This document shows, in pieces, positions 24,489 to 33,184 of a stretch of DNA of 34,795 nucleotides. This DNA comes from CAZMRW01 sp964568805. Its GTDB lineage: Bacteria > Pseudomonadota > Gammaproteobacteria > Methylococcales > Methylomonadaceae. Under the pieces are notes generated by a model. The model ran no database searches, was not told the DNA's origin, and worked only from the letters and a program-made list of their open reading frames with translations. Numbering within the stretch: the stretch's first letter is position 1; every line of letters starts with the position of its first letter. The position numbers were made by a program, and so were the translations under genes. The stretch is from the NCBI GenBank assembly GCA_964568805.1, contig CAZMRW010000041.1:1-34795 (forward strand), given 5' to 3'.

Positions 24489-25181
24489 TCACAGTTTGAA
24501 ATTTTCCGGCCAAAGGAAGTAAGAGCCAAATCTTGGGCTCATGCGAAATTCACCGCCAACCTCTTTGCCTTTAGCTGTGAGGTAATGCTTACCATCCCGT
24601 GCTTCAAGATGGCCGGAAGCAACAAGTTTTTCAATGAAATCGTTAGTTTTTACTCCAAGCTTCTGAGCTAGCTTGGACGATGTGAGCTTGCCAGTCGACT
24701 CATCAGACTCATGTTTCTCTTCAGACTCGGTTGTTACCCGCTCAAGCGAAATACGAACTTCATCACTAATACGGATGATGCGTTGCGCTTCTTCGTAAGC
24801 ATCCTTATAGAGTTCGGCATCATCGGAACGAGTAATTAGAACGCCCATTTCATTATTATTGATTTGGCTGAACTCATAAAGATTTAGACTGGTAATAATA
24901 CACAACTCTTCATTTAGATAGCATTTGGCGTGCAGGTTCTTGCAGAAGCTTGTGCGAATATAAGTATGCTCTTTAAGCCAGTTGATTTCTTCTGGCTGAA
25001 GCTCGCTTTTTCCATAAACTATGCGGACATCAATTTTCAAGCGATTCTTATCAGCAAGAAGCTCTTTCATTCTATCGTTGAGCTTCAAGAATGGGCTGAT
25101 AAGTATAAGGCGGTCTTTAGCATTCTTAATCAGTTCTTCGAGAAAATAATTTGTCGCACTCGTGTTTAAGAATTTTGCCAT
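24489..25181 (-). CDS. Phospholipase D-like protein, Glu-variant HKD, winged-helix-like tail
   Basis: A 230-residue cytoplasmic protein. The first 140 residues form a single PLD-like domain (MAKFLNTSATNYFLEELI, LILISPFLKL) with H84-x-K86 and, five residues on, Glu91 where Asp is usual, then TSLN (97-100) for the GSxN element. A charged linker (150-165) leads to a region like a winged helix (LTSSKLAQKLGVKTNDFIEK, then HLEARDGKHYLTAKGKEVGG) and a conserved-looking end (FGSYFLWPENF). Single-HKD proteins dimerise and are often nucleases, so nucleic-acid binding or cleavage is plausible but unproven. Hand counts of three 60-nt lines give 38-48% GC against 65% for one line of dapD, suggesting acquisition. 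It interrupts the dapD...yffB-dapE neighbourhood. Confidence 0.8.
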   Translation of the reverse strand: MAKFLNTSATNYFLEELIKNAKDRLILISPFLKLNDRMKELLADKNRLKIDVRIVYGKSELQPEEINWLKEHTYIRTSFCKNLHAKCYLNEELCIITSLNLYEFSQINNNEMGVLITRSDDAELYKDAYEEAQRIIRISDEVRISLERVTTESEEKHESDESTGKLTSSKLAQKLGVKTNDFIEKLVASGHLEARDGKHYLTAKGKEVGGEFRMSPRFGSYFLWPENFKL

Positions 25182-25328
25182 GTTGAATCTCTTGAGTTGG
25201 AATTGAAAAAGTTGTTATTTCGATAGCGAAGCTTCGATTTATGGTTTTAGTCGGTATAGAGTGCTCTCAACATTCATTACATGCTTTGTTCTTTGTGGCA
25301 TCCCTGCCGTTGCAAATCAGCTTAAGAA

Positions 25329-26147
25329 CTAATCTCTGAGCAATTCGTTAATCCCCGTCTTGCTCCGTGTTTTCTCATCCACCTGCTTGATGATCACCGC
25401 ACAGTACAGGCTGTATTTGCCATCTGATGAAGGCAGGTTGCCGGAAACGACGACTGACCCGGACGGAATACGGCCGTAGCTGACTTCGCCGGTCATCCGG
25501 TTATAGATTTTGGTGCTTTGACCGATATAAACGCCCATCGAAATGACGCAGCCGTCCTCGACGATAACCCCTTCGACGATTTCGGAGCGTGCGCCGATAA
25601 AGCAGTTATCGCCGATAATGGTGGGACCTGCCTGCAGCGGCTCTAGCACGCCACCGATGCCGACGCCGCCGGACAGGTGCACGTTTTTACCGATTTGCGC
25701 GCAGGAGCCGACGGTGACCCAGGTATCGACCATCGTGCCGCTGTCTACATAAGCGCCGATATTCACATAGGACGGCATCAGTATCGCGCCGGGTGCGATA
25801 TAAGAACCCCGGCGCGCTACCGCATTGGGCACCACGCGGACGCCGGCTTCGGCGAAGTCTTCAGGCGTATAAGAAGCGAATTTGCATTCCACCTTGTCGT
25901 AATAACGGGTATTGCCGCCGTCCATCAGGCGATTTTCATTGATTCTGAACGACAACAGAACGGCTTTTTTTAGCCATTGATTGGTTACCCAGTCGCCGTC
26001 TTTTTTTTCGGCGACTCGGGCCTTGCCGCTGTCGAGCAGGCCGATCGCTTCGGATACGGCGCTGCGTATTTCCTGCGAAACGTTGGCAGGCGTGATGTTC
26101 GAGCGTTGTTCGAACGCTGCGTTAATGATAGTCTCAAGTTGTGTCAT
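25329..26147 (-). CDS. dapD: Tetrahydrodipicolinate N-succinyltransferase
   Basis: DapD transfers succinyl from succinyl-CoA to tetrahydrodipicolinate, the entry to the succinylase DAP branch. It is a left-handed beta-helix hexapeptide-repeat protein; the repeats run from about residue 110 to 220 (RRGSYIAPGAILMPS, VNIGAYVDSGTMVDTW, GSCAQIGKNVHLSGGVGIGG and VISMGVYIGQSTKI). I chose ATG 26147, giving 272 residues beginning MTQLETIINAAFE as in the family; a longer in-frame opening to 26237 reads through dapC and is rejected. dapC ends 7 nt upstream, so the two are co-transcribed. Confidence 0.96.
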   Translation of the reverse strand: MTQLETIINAAFEQRSNITPANVSQEIRSAVSEAIGLLDSGKARVAEKKDGDWVTNQWLKKAVLLSFRINENRLMDGGNTRYYDKVECKFASYTPEDFAEAGVRVVPNAVARRGSYIAPGAILMPSYVNIGAYVDSGTMVDTWVTVGSCAQIGKNVHLSGGVGIGGVLEPLQAGPTIIGDNCFIGARSEIVEGVIVEDGCVISMGVYIGQSTKIYNRMTGEVSYGRIPSGSVVVSGNLPSSDGKYSLYCAVIIKQVDEKTRSKTGINELLRD

Positions 26148-26154
26148 GGTTATT

Positions 26155-27357
26155 TTATAAGGTGTTAAGGAAATTTTTGATGCGCTGGGCGGCATCCATG
26201 CATTCGTTAAGCGGCGCCACCAGGGCGATCCGAACATGGTTTTCGCCTGGATTGATGCCGCCGGATTCGCGGGATAAGTAGCTGCCCGGCAAGACGGTCA
26301 CATTTTCGCGGGCAAAAAGCCGCTGCGCGAACTCCGTATCGGCAATCGGCGTTTTCAGCCAGATATAAAAGCCGGCGGGGGGGATGGTTACCGGGCAGGC
26401 TTCGCCCAGAATGTCAGCGAAAGCGGCGAATTTTTCGCGGTATAAACACCGGTTTTCGATCACATGCTGTTCATCCTGCCAGGCTTTGATGCTGGCATGC
26501 TGGATAGGCAGCGACATCGCGCAGCCATGATAGGTCCGGTATTTGAAATAATCTTGCAGAATGTCCGCATCGCCCGCCACAAAGCCGGATCTCAGACCCG
26601 GGGCATTGGAGCGCTTCGATAAGCTGTGGAAAACCACGCAGCGTTTGAACGCCGTATTGCCGAGGCTGCAAGCAGTTTCCAGCAAGCCCGGGGGCGGGCA
26701 GTTTTCATCGTTGTATAGTTCGCTGTAGCACTCGTCGGAAGCTATTATAAAGTCATATTTTTCCGCCAGATTGAGCAATTGTTCCTGACTCGCTCGCGGC
26801 ATGACCGCGCCGCTCGGATTGCCCGGAGAACAGATGTAAATCAGCTGGCAGCGTTGCCAGACATGATCCGGCACCGCATCAAAATCAGGCAGATAGGCGG
26901 TTGACGCCAGCGCATTTAGAAAATAGGGCACCGCCCCCGCCAGCAATGCAGCTCCCTCATAAATCTGGTAAAAAGGGTTGGGCATGATGACGACCGGTTG
27001 CGTGGACGAAGTCGTATCGACAACGCACTGGGCAAAGGAGAACAGCGCTTCCCGAGTGCCATTAACCGGTAATATTTGAGTATCCGGATCCAACACACCG
27101 GCCGGTAATTGAAAGCGCCGGTTAAGCCAGTACGCTACTGCACTCCGAAATTCAGGCAGGCCTTTGGTTGTCGGATAATTGGCAAGGCCATGCAAATGCG
27201 TTAACAGGGTTTCCTGAATGAGATGCGGGGTCGCATGAGTCGGTTCGCCGATAGACAAAGCAATATGCGGCTTGTTGGCCGGCGGCGCGAAGCCCTGCTT
27301 GAGCTGCGCCAGCTTTTCAAAGGGGTATGGCTGTAAGCGTTGTAAATGAGGCGTCAT
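26155..27357 (-). CDS. dapC: Succinyldiaminopimelate transaminase
   Basis: This PLP-dependent class I/II aminotransferase of 400 residues converts N-succinyl-2-amino-6-ketopimelate to N-succinyl-LL-DAP. The DapC-type N-terminus MTPHLQRLQPYPFEKLAQL, IGEPTHATP, NYPTTKGLPEFR, PGNPSGAVM, ASDECYSELY and the PLP lysine motif SLSKRSNAPGLRSGF are present. It lies directly upstream of dapD, completing with dapE three consecutive steps of the succinylase route in this window. The gap to the M48 protease gene is 3 nt. Related aminotransferases share the fold, but the N-terminus and context favour DapC. Confidence 0.93.
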   Translation of the reverse strand: MTPHLQRLQPYPFEKLAQLKQGFAPPANKPHIALSIGEPTHATPHLIQETLLTHLHGLANYPTTKGLPEFRSAVAYWLNRRFQLPAGVLDPDTQILPVNGTREALFSFAQCVVDTTSSTQPVVIMPNPFYQIYEGAALLAGAVPYFLNALASTAYLPDFDAVPDHVWQRCQLIYICSPGNPSGAVMPRASQEQLLNLAEKYDFIIASDECYSELYNDENCPPPGLLETACSLGNTAFKRCVVFHSLSKRSNAPGLRSGFVAGDADILQDYFKYRTYHGCAMSLPIQHASIKAWQDEQHVIENRCLYREKFAAFADILGEACPVTIPPAGFYIWLKTPIADTEFAQRLFARENVTVLPGSYLSRESGGINPGENHVRIALVAPLNECMDAAQRIKNFLNTL

Positions 27358-27360
27358 CGC

Positions 27361-28143
27361 TTATTGGCAGCGTGGCTGTTTACCCATGGATCGGGCTTGC
27401 TGGAATAGCGCCATGGCTTGCGGCATGTGCTGTTGTAAATCCTGCGTACGGGTCGTATGGGACGGGTGCGTAGACAGGAATTCAACGGTTTGCTGGCCTT
27501 GCGCAGCCTGGTCCATCCTTTGCCACAGGTTGATGCTCTGTCTCGGGTCGAATCCCGCTTTTGCCATTAAATCCACGCCGATAATGTCGGCTTCGCTTTC
27601 CTGCAGGCGGCTGTAAGGCATCAGTACACCGTACTCGGCGCCGACCCCCAGCAGCCCGAAGGCGGTCTGTCCCAAAGCCGATTGCGGAGACGCCATCGCC
27701 TGGATCAGGGCCATGCCGGAATTTACGGCCATTTCCTGCGATGCCCTTTCATTGCTGTGTTTGGCCAGCACGTGTCCGATTTCATGACCGATCACGGCGG
27801 CTAACTGATCCTGGTTTTCGACGAGATTGAACATTCCGCTATGAACGCCAATTTTATTACCGGGTAACGCAAAGGCGTTCAAAGAGGCATCTTCAAACAC
27901 GACGACTTCCCAACTGCCGCCCCTGTTCTGGGTAATATTCGAGGCTATGCAGTTCGCCGCCTGGATGTACCGGGGGTTAGTGCTGATGGTTTTGTCTTTT
28001 TTCAAGGTATCAAACGCCTGCAGACCCATCTGGTCGATTTGGGCGTCAGGCATCAAAATCAGTTGTTTTCTGCCGGTAGGACTGGTTATGCAAGCAGATA
28101 GCAACAGGGCAAAGGTGAATGCAATAACAGATTTTTTTAACAT
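27361..28143 (-). CDS. M48-family lipoprotein metalloprotease
   Basis: A 260-residue periplasm-facing lipoprotein protease, similar to E. coli LoiP/YcaL. It has a type II signal peptide (MLKKSVIAFTFALLLSAC, lipobox LSAC with Cys18), then the typical SPTGRKQLIL start of the family, the zinc motif H120-EIG-H124 and the third ligand Glu182 in QESEAD. Such enzymes contribute to outer-membrane or envelope quality control. It is the first gene of an apparent operon with dapC and dapD (3- and 7-nt gaps), an unexplained association. The upstream 150 nt contain a mediocre promoter-like TTAACC-18-TAAAAT at 28174-28203. Confidence 0.9.
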   Translation of the reverse strand: MLKKSVIAFTFALLLSACITSPTGRKQLILMPDAQIDQMGLQAFDTLKKDKTISTNPRYIQAANCIASNITQNRGGSWEVVVFEDASLNAFALPGNKIGVHSGMFNLVENQDQLAAVIGHEIGHVLAKHSNERASQEMAVNSGMALIQAMASPQSALGQTAFGLLGVGAEYGVLMPYSRLQESEADIIGVDLMAKAGFDPRQSINLWQRMDQAAQGQQTVEFLSTHPSHTTRTQDLQQHMPQAMALFQQARSMGKQPRCQ

Positions 28144-28294
28144 AATACAGACTCTTCCGATTAGAAAACGCCCATTTTATCGTAACTTTTTGTCCAGGGT
28201 TAAAAATAATGCGGGCTTAAGCCATTATCGGGCGGTCTCGATTCATGACTGTTAACGAAATGGCCTGATCGCTTGTTAAGCGAGTCTGCCGAGT

Positions 28295-28750
28295 TCATTT
28301 TTTTGTTGAATGCAGGGTCAGAAGTTTATCAAGCTGATTGGCAAACGCTTGACAATCGCGCGGATTCAGCGCGGCGGGACCGCCCGTATTGATGCCGCTG
28401 GCGCGTAAGGTATCCATAAAATCGCGCATGTTCAAACGCTCCCTGATGTTCTCCCGGGTGTACAATTCACCGCGCGGATTGAGGGCGCGACCGCCTTTGT
28501 CGATGACTTCGCTAGCCAACGGTATATCGCCGGTAACGACCAAATCGCCGACAGCCATCCGCCTGACGATTTCATTATCGGCGACATCGAAGCCTGATTT
28601 GACTTGCATGGCTTTAATGTAGCGCGATGGCGGAATTTGCAGGAATTGATTGGCAACCAGTATCGTGGTTGTGCCGGTGCGCTCGGCCGCACGAAATAAG
28701 ATATCCTTAATCGCTTTAGGACACGCGTCGGCATCGACCCATATTTGCAT
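28295..28750 (-). CDS. YaiI/YqxD family protein (DUF188, UPF0178)
   Basis: A 151-residue protein of the conserved YaiI/YqxD family. The signature is the acidic N-terminus MQIWVDADACPKAIKDIL, followed by TTILVANQFL, DIVRRM-like DNEIVRRMAVGDLVVTGDI and ALNPRGELYTRENI. The fold is considered PIN/NYN-nuclease-like, with the Asp cluster resembling a metal site, but no biochemical function is established. The start lies 2 nt after the RND pump stop with GGAGAG as ribosome site, so it is the third gene of the adaptor-pump operon here. Confidence 0.92.
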   Translation of the reverse strand: MQIWVDADACPKAIKDILFRAAERTGTTTILVANQFLQIPPSRYIKAMQVKSGFDVADNEIVRRMAVGDLVVTGDIPLASEVIDKGGRALNPRGELYTRENIRERLNMRDFMDTLRASGINTGGPAALNPRDCQAFANQLDKLLTLHSTKK

Positions 28751-28752
28751 GA

Positions 28753-31700
28753 TTAATCGCTCTCCGTATTTATTGGTCCCGCTTGTTTGCCATTCATGTT
28801 TTCGGCAACATTCTGCAATGCCGATTGCCTGTCCTTCGCCAGCAGCAAGTAAAAGGCCGGCACGACAAACAGCGTAAACAGCGTGCCGACGCCCAATCCG
28901 CTGGCGATGACCAGGCCGATATCGAAACGGCTGGCGGCGCCGGGTCCGGTGGCCATCAATAAAGGAATCATCGCCACGATCATCGACACAGTGGTCATCA
29001 GTATGGGACGCAGCCTGATGCTGGCAGCCTGTTCTATCGCGGCCAGTTTGCCGAGTTTTTCGCCAAGCTGCAACTGGTTGGCGAATTCCACGATCAAGAT
29101 GCCGTTCTTGGCGATCAGTCCGATCAAGGTGATCAGTCCTACCTGCGTGTAGATATTGACGGACGCGAATCCCAGCATCAAAAAGGCCAGTGCGCTGGCA
29201 ATGGACAGGGGAACCGAAACCAAAATGATGAAAGGATCGCGCCAGCTTTCGAACTGCGCCGCCAGCACCAGATAAATGACCAGGAGCGACATGAAGAAAG
29301 TGATGATCAACGCGCTTCCCTGCTGGGCATACTGCCGGGAAGCGCCGGTATAGTCATGACTGAAACCCTGCGGAAAAATGGCATTCGCCTGTTGTTCCAG
29401 AGCCGTCATGGCATCGCCGAGAGTTGTGGCCGGCGTCATCAGCGCTGACACGGTCAGGCTGTTGAGTTGCTGAAACTGGGTGCGCTTGCTGGGTTCAACC
29501 GATTTTTCCAGGCGGATTAGCGAGGATAAGGGAACCTGACCGCCGCTGGCAGTACTCAGATAAAACTGGTCCAGTTTACTGGTATCCAGACGGGACAGAT
29601 CATCCACCTGAGGTATGACCTTATAACTGCGGCCCAATAGACTAAAGCGGTTCACATAACTGTCGCCCAGCAATCCCGCCAGATTTTTGCCGATATCGCT
29701 CATGGTAATGCCCAGATCGGCGGCGCGGTTTCTGTCAATCACCAGCGTGATTTTTGGCCGGGTAAATTCGACATCTTTCATCATAAAAGCAAATTGCCCG
29801 CTTTGCATGGCGGTGTCGATTAACTGATCGGCAACCTGATCGAGTTGCGCGTAATCCGCATCGGTAACAATGACAAACTGCAAAGGCAGGCCCCCGCCGG
29901 AACCCGGCAGGCTGGGGCGTGGAAACACGGCGGTTTTAAATCCTGCGATCGAATCCACTTTATTTTGCAGTTCCGGCATGATATCCATTTGCGAACGGGC
30001 GCGCTCGGTGGCCGACGGCATTTTGAAGCCGCCAAACACAACATTGGTGCTATTCTGAAAGCCGAGCAGCAAAAAGCTTTCCTTATATTCCGGTATGGTT
30101 TCGAAGGTTTTGATCAGTTCCCGGGTATAAACCTCGTTATATTTCAACGTCGCCGTTTCAGGTCCTGTTGCCATAAAAAACAGGATGCTCTGGTCTTCGG
30201 TGGGCGCCAGTTCTTTCTCGGAAAAACTGAACATAAAATAGATGCTGACCAGCACCAGCAAGGCGAATGCGATCATCGATGACGGATACTCCAGCACTTT
30301 GTGCAAACCGCGGCGGTAAAATTCGGCCAGTTGGGTAAAAAAATGTTCTACCGCCCGCTCGAATCTGTCGGGTTGGCCTTTTTCTTTCAGGAATTTTGAG
30401 CTCAGCATCGGCGCCAGAGTCAGCGCCACGACCCCTGAAATCAGTACGGCGCCCGCCAGACTGAAGGAAAATTCGGTAAACAGTGTGCCGACCAGGCCGC
30501 CCATGAAACCGATGGGCGCATAGACTGCAATAAGCGTAGTGGTCATGGCGATGACCGGCAAGCCCAGTTCCCGGGCACCGATGATCGCGGCCTGCAGGCG
30601 GCTTTCGCCTTGCTCGATATGCCGATGCACGTTTTCCACGACGACAATGGCGTCATCGACAACCAGCCCAATGGCCAAGACCATCGCCAGCATGGTCAAT
30701 AAATTGATGGAAAACCCCATCAGCAGCATCAGGAAAGCGCCCCCGATCAACGAAAGGGGTACGGTGACCGCGGGAATCAGAGCCGCTCGAAATGAACCCA
30801 GCGACAGATATATCACCAGCAGGACGATGGCTATCGCTTCAATCAGCGTGGAAAAGACTTCGTCGATCGAATCCTCGATAAACTGGCTGGCATCATAGGG
30901 CAGGAGCACATGCAGTTCCGCGGGCAAATTCGATTCTATTTCACTGATGGCGTTACGCACGGCTTTGGCCACGGTCAGTGGATTTGCCCCCGGTGCTTGC
31001 TCTATGCCCATGAAGATGGCCATTTTTCCCTTGTACCAGTTGACCGAATCATAATCCTCGCTGCCCAATTCGGTATTGGCGACATCGCCCAGCCGGATCA
31101 GCGAGCCTTTCCGCTCGCCCACCACCAGTTGCCTGAAATCCTGCTCCCTGGCTATATCGGTGGTGGCGCTGAGGTCTATCGCCACATAATCGCCCTTGGT
31201 TTGTCCTGCACCGGACAGAAAATTATTGGCGCGCAACACATCATCTATGTCATTTGCGGTAATTCCGAGCGCCGCCATTCGTTTGCTGTCCAGCCACACC
31301 CTCATGGCGAAGGTTTTGTTGCCGAGCAGATTGGCCTTGCCGACGCCGGGTACGGCCTGAATTTTGGGCTGCACAACGCGCAACAGGTAGTCGGTGATTT
31401 GCGACGGCTTGACGGTATCGCTGTAAATGGCCAAATACATCAGCGCGGTCGTTTCGCCGGTCTGGGACGTGATGACCGGATCTTCGGCATCCTCGGGCAG
31501 GACATTGCGCTGGCTGGCGACTTTGGCCTGAATTTCCGCTACCGCCGCATTCGGATCATAATTCAGGCGCATATGCGCTTCGATGCTGGAGCGCCCTTGC
31601 CGGCTGTTCGATGACAGATAATCGATGCCGTCGGCTTCGGCGATCGCCTGTTGCAGCGGCGTCGTGATGAAACCTTTGATCAGTTCGCTGCTGGCGCCGG

Positions 31701-31854
31701 GATAGGCCGTCGTGATGGTCACCACGGTATTTTCGGTTTCGGGATATTGCCGGACTTCCAGCGATACGATGGCCCGTAAACCGACGACCAGGATCAGCAA
31801 ACTGACAACGCTGGCGAGTACCGGTCTTTGAACGAATAAATCGGTGAATTTCAC
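28753..31854 (-). CDS. RND multidrug efflux permease (HAE1-type)
   Basis: A 1033-residue proton-driven inner-membrane pump of the AcrB/MexF class that exports hydrophobic compounds through a tripartite envelope complex. It begins MKFTDLFVQRPVLASVVSLL, with QYPETENTVVTITTAYPGAS, large periplasmic porter loops (about 35-330 and 560-860) and two sets of six membrane helices; TM4 holds the proton-relay pair in LVVDDAIVVVEN. The start codon is GTG in a GTGA overlap with the adaptor stop, preceded by GGGAGAG. No outer-membrane channel gene is nearby, so a TolC-like partner encoded elsewhere is expected. Substrates cannot be told from sequence. Confidence 0.95.
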   Translation of the reverse strand: MKFTDLFVQRPVLASVVSLLILVVGLRAIVSLEVRQYPETENTVVTITTAYPGASSELIKGFITTPLQQAIAEADGIDYLSSNSRQGRSSIEAHMRLNYDPNAAVAEIQAKVASQRNVLPEDAEDPVITSQTGETTALMYLAIYSDTVKPSQITDYLLRVVQPKIQAVPGVGKANLLGNKTFAMRVWLDSKRMAALGITANDIDDVLRANNFLSGAGQTKGDYVAIDLSATTDIAREQDFRQLVVGERKGSLIRLGDVANTELGSEDYDSVNWYKGKMAIFMGIEQAPGANPLTVAKAVRNAISEIESNLPAELHVLLPYDASQFIEDSIDEVFSTLIEAIAIVLLVIYLSLGSFRAALIPAVTVPLSLIGGAFLMLLMGFSINLLTMLAMVLAIGLVVDDAIVVVENVHRHIEQGESRLQAAIIGARELGLPVIAMTTTLIAVYAPIGFMGGLVGTLFTEFSFSLAGAVLISGVVALTLAPMLSSKFLKEKGQPDRFERAVEHFFTQLAEFYRRGLHKVLEYPSSMIAFALLVLVSIYFMFSFSEKELAPTEDQSILFFMATGPETATLKYNEVYTRELIKTFETIPEYKESFLLLGFQNSTNVVFGGFKMPSATERARSQMDIMPELQNKVDSIAGFKTAVFPRPSLPGSGGGLPLQFVIVTDADYAQLDQVADQLIDTAMQSGQFAFMMKDVEFTRPKITLVIDRNRAADLGITMSDIGKNLAGLLGDSYVNRFSLLGRSYKVIPQVDDLSRLDTSKLDQFYLSTASGGQVPLSSLIRLEKSVEPSKRTQFQQLNSLTVSALMTPATTLGDAMTALEQQANAIFPQGFSHDYTGASRQYAQQGSALIITFFMSLLVIYLVLAAQFESWRDPFIILVSVPLSIASALAFLMLGFASVNIYTQVGLITLIGLIAKNGILIVEFANQLQLGEKLGKLAAIEQAASIRLRPILMTTVSMIVAMIPLLMATGPGAASRFDIGLVIASGLGVGTLFTLFVVPAFYLLLAKDRQSALQNVAENMNGKQAGPINTESD

Positions 31855-32945
31855 TGACCGCTCTCCCGTTCACCCGGCGCCGGTTTATCATCCACGGTAA
31901 CGGCCATGCCGTTGCGGAGCTTGACTTGCCCTGCGCTGACGACTTTTTCGCCAGCCTGCAGACCCTTCGTGATCTCGACACGGCCGCTGCGGGTTTCGCC
32001 AGCGGTTACCTGTTTAAGTTTGACAACCAGCCCCTCTTTATCCGATTCTATGACAAACACCGAATCGCCATATGGATTATAGGTTATCGCGGTATCAGGC
32101 ACGGTTAACACCTCGCGCTGTTCACCCAATGATATACGAACATCGGCAAACATTCCGGGGCGTAGTTTCCGCTCTTTATTGGCCATTGTCGCGCGTACTT
32201 TAATCGACCGGGTGCCTACATCGATGCCAGGGTTAAGCGCGGTAATGATGCCGGTAAATGTTTGTCCGGGATAAGCCTGTACCGTAACATCGATGTTTTG
32301 ACCTGTTGACAATGAAGCGAGCCGGCTTTCCGGCAACATGAAATCGACATAAACAGGATCCAGCTGTTGCAGAGGAACTATTGCAGAGCCTTCCTCAAGA
32401 AATTGACCTACATCTACCAGCCGGATACCGACTATGCCTGAGAAAGGCGCATGTATCTGCTTTTTGGCGATCACCGTGCGTTTTGCCGAGGAAAGCGCCT
32501 GGGCACCCGCCAGCGACGCTTTGTTCTGGTCGTAATCCGATTTGGAAATAAACTGCCGGTTTATCAGTTTCTCGCTACGTTCAAAGCGGACCCTGGCCAA
32601 TTCCTCTTCGGCCAGGAGAGCGTTCAATTCGGCAATATCGGTGGACGTATCCATTTCTATCAGCAATTGGCCCTGTTGTACGGATTGGCCCGATTCGAAA
32701 TGAATAGCCTTGACTTTGCCGGCAATCTCATTGCTGATGTCTATGCCGGCAACCGCAACCAGGCTGCCCACTGTGGTCAGATAAGGCTGCCAAAGAACCG
32801 GTTTGACTTCGGCGGCGGCAACAACAGCGGGCGCAGGCACGGGCATATTTTTCATGGCCACGCTGTTTTGATAGAACTTCCAGCCGAACAGGCCACCGAA
32901 AAACAGCACGGACAAAATAAAAATAAGGATGAGTCGTTTAATCAT
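31851..32945 (-). CDS. RND efflux periplasmic adaptor (membrane fusion protein)
   Basis: The adaptor links the RND pump to an outer-membrane channel. The 364 residues show an N-terminal membrane anchor (about 4-24, no lipobox), a lipoyl-like half (SVQQGQLLIEMDTS), a coiled-coil hairpin (about 110-150), the second lipoyl half (IHAPFSGIVGIRLVDVGQFL), a beta barrel (about 200-280: VQAYPGQTFTGIITALNPGI) and a membrane-proximal domain. The ATG at 32945 is preceded by AAAGG. It overlaps the pump gene by 4 nt. Confidence 0.95.
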   Translation of the reverse strand: MIKRLILIFILSVLFFGGLFGWKFYQNSVAMKNMPVPAPAVVAAAEVKPVLWQPYLTTVGSLVAVAGIDISNEIAGKVKAIHFESGQSVQQGQLLIEMDTSTDIAELNALLAEEELARVRFERSEKLINRQFISKSDYDQNKASLAGAQALSSAKRTVIAKKQIHAPFSGIVGIRLVDVGQFLEEGSAIVPLQQLDPVYVDFMLPESRLASLSTGQNIDVTVQAYPGQTFTGIITALNPGIDVGTRSIKVRATMANKERKLRPGMFADVRISLGEQREVLTVPDTAITYNPYGDSVFVIESDKEGLVVKLKQVTAGETRSGRVEITKGLQAGEKVVSAGQVKLRNGMAVTVDDKPAPGERESGQ

Positions 32946-32999
32946 ATTGGACCTTTGTGAGCTCCCTGCTTGCCGGCAGACATTAGCCGGGAAAGGTCA

Positions 33000-33053
33000 A
33001 TTATAATTATTTTTAAATAAACCGATTCAATGAATTTAATCAGCTTGACTGAT
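33000..33053 (-). promoter_or_regulatory. Candidate promoter and operator of the RND operon
   Basis: On the minus strand TTGAAT (33025-33030) and TATAAT (33000-33005) are 19 bp apart, a good -10 with slightly long spacing. A perfect ATCAG-CTTGA-CTGAT palindrome (33039-33053) lies just upstream of the -35. Efflux operons are often controlled by TetR- or MarR-type repressors at such palindromes, but no regulator gene adjoins, so the role is speculative. Confidence 0.35.
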
Positions 33054-33054
33054 G

Positions 33055-33085
33055 CGGCGAAACTGGTGCGGCAAGAGTTTCGCCG
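33055..33085. terminator. 10-bp stem hairpin between reductase and efflux operons
   Basis: CGGCGAAACT (33055-33064) pairs perfectly with AGTTTCGCCG (33076-33085) around an 11-nt loop, about 100 nt downstream of the reductase stop. A second small perfect hairpin CACGCC-AGT-GGCGTG (33161-33175) lies 9 nt from that stop. Neither is followed by a T run, so intrinsic termination is uncertain; they might be 3'-end stabilisers. Confidence 0.35.
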
Positions 33086-33184
33086 TTAACATCGGGAGTT
33101 TCCTGTGGTTTTGATGTGACAAGAGAAGAATAAGACCGACGGCCAGTATTTCCCCGGTTACACGCCAGTGGCGTGCATTCAGGC

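Noticed and set aside
24396..24671. Plus-strand 91-codon frame near the PLD-like gene
   Set aside because: Most of it is antisense to the PLD-like coding region; the hydrophobic start comes from the AT-rich spacer.
26148..26237. 30-residue N-terminal extension of DapD
   Set aside because: It is translated from inside the end of dapC; DapD family members begin at the MTQLETIINAAFE stretch.
30910..31614. Plus-strand 234-codon frame opposite the RND pump
   Set aside because: It is antisense to the well conserved pump, with His/Gly-rich low-complexity content and no recognisable domain.
32451..32960. Plus-strand 169-codon frame opposite the efflux adaptor
   Set aside because: It overlaps the adaptor gene fully on the other strand and has no credible ribosome site or family.
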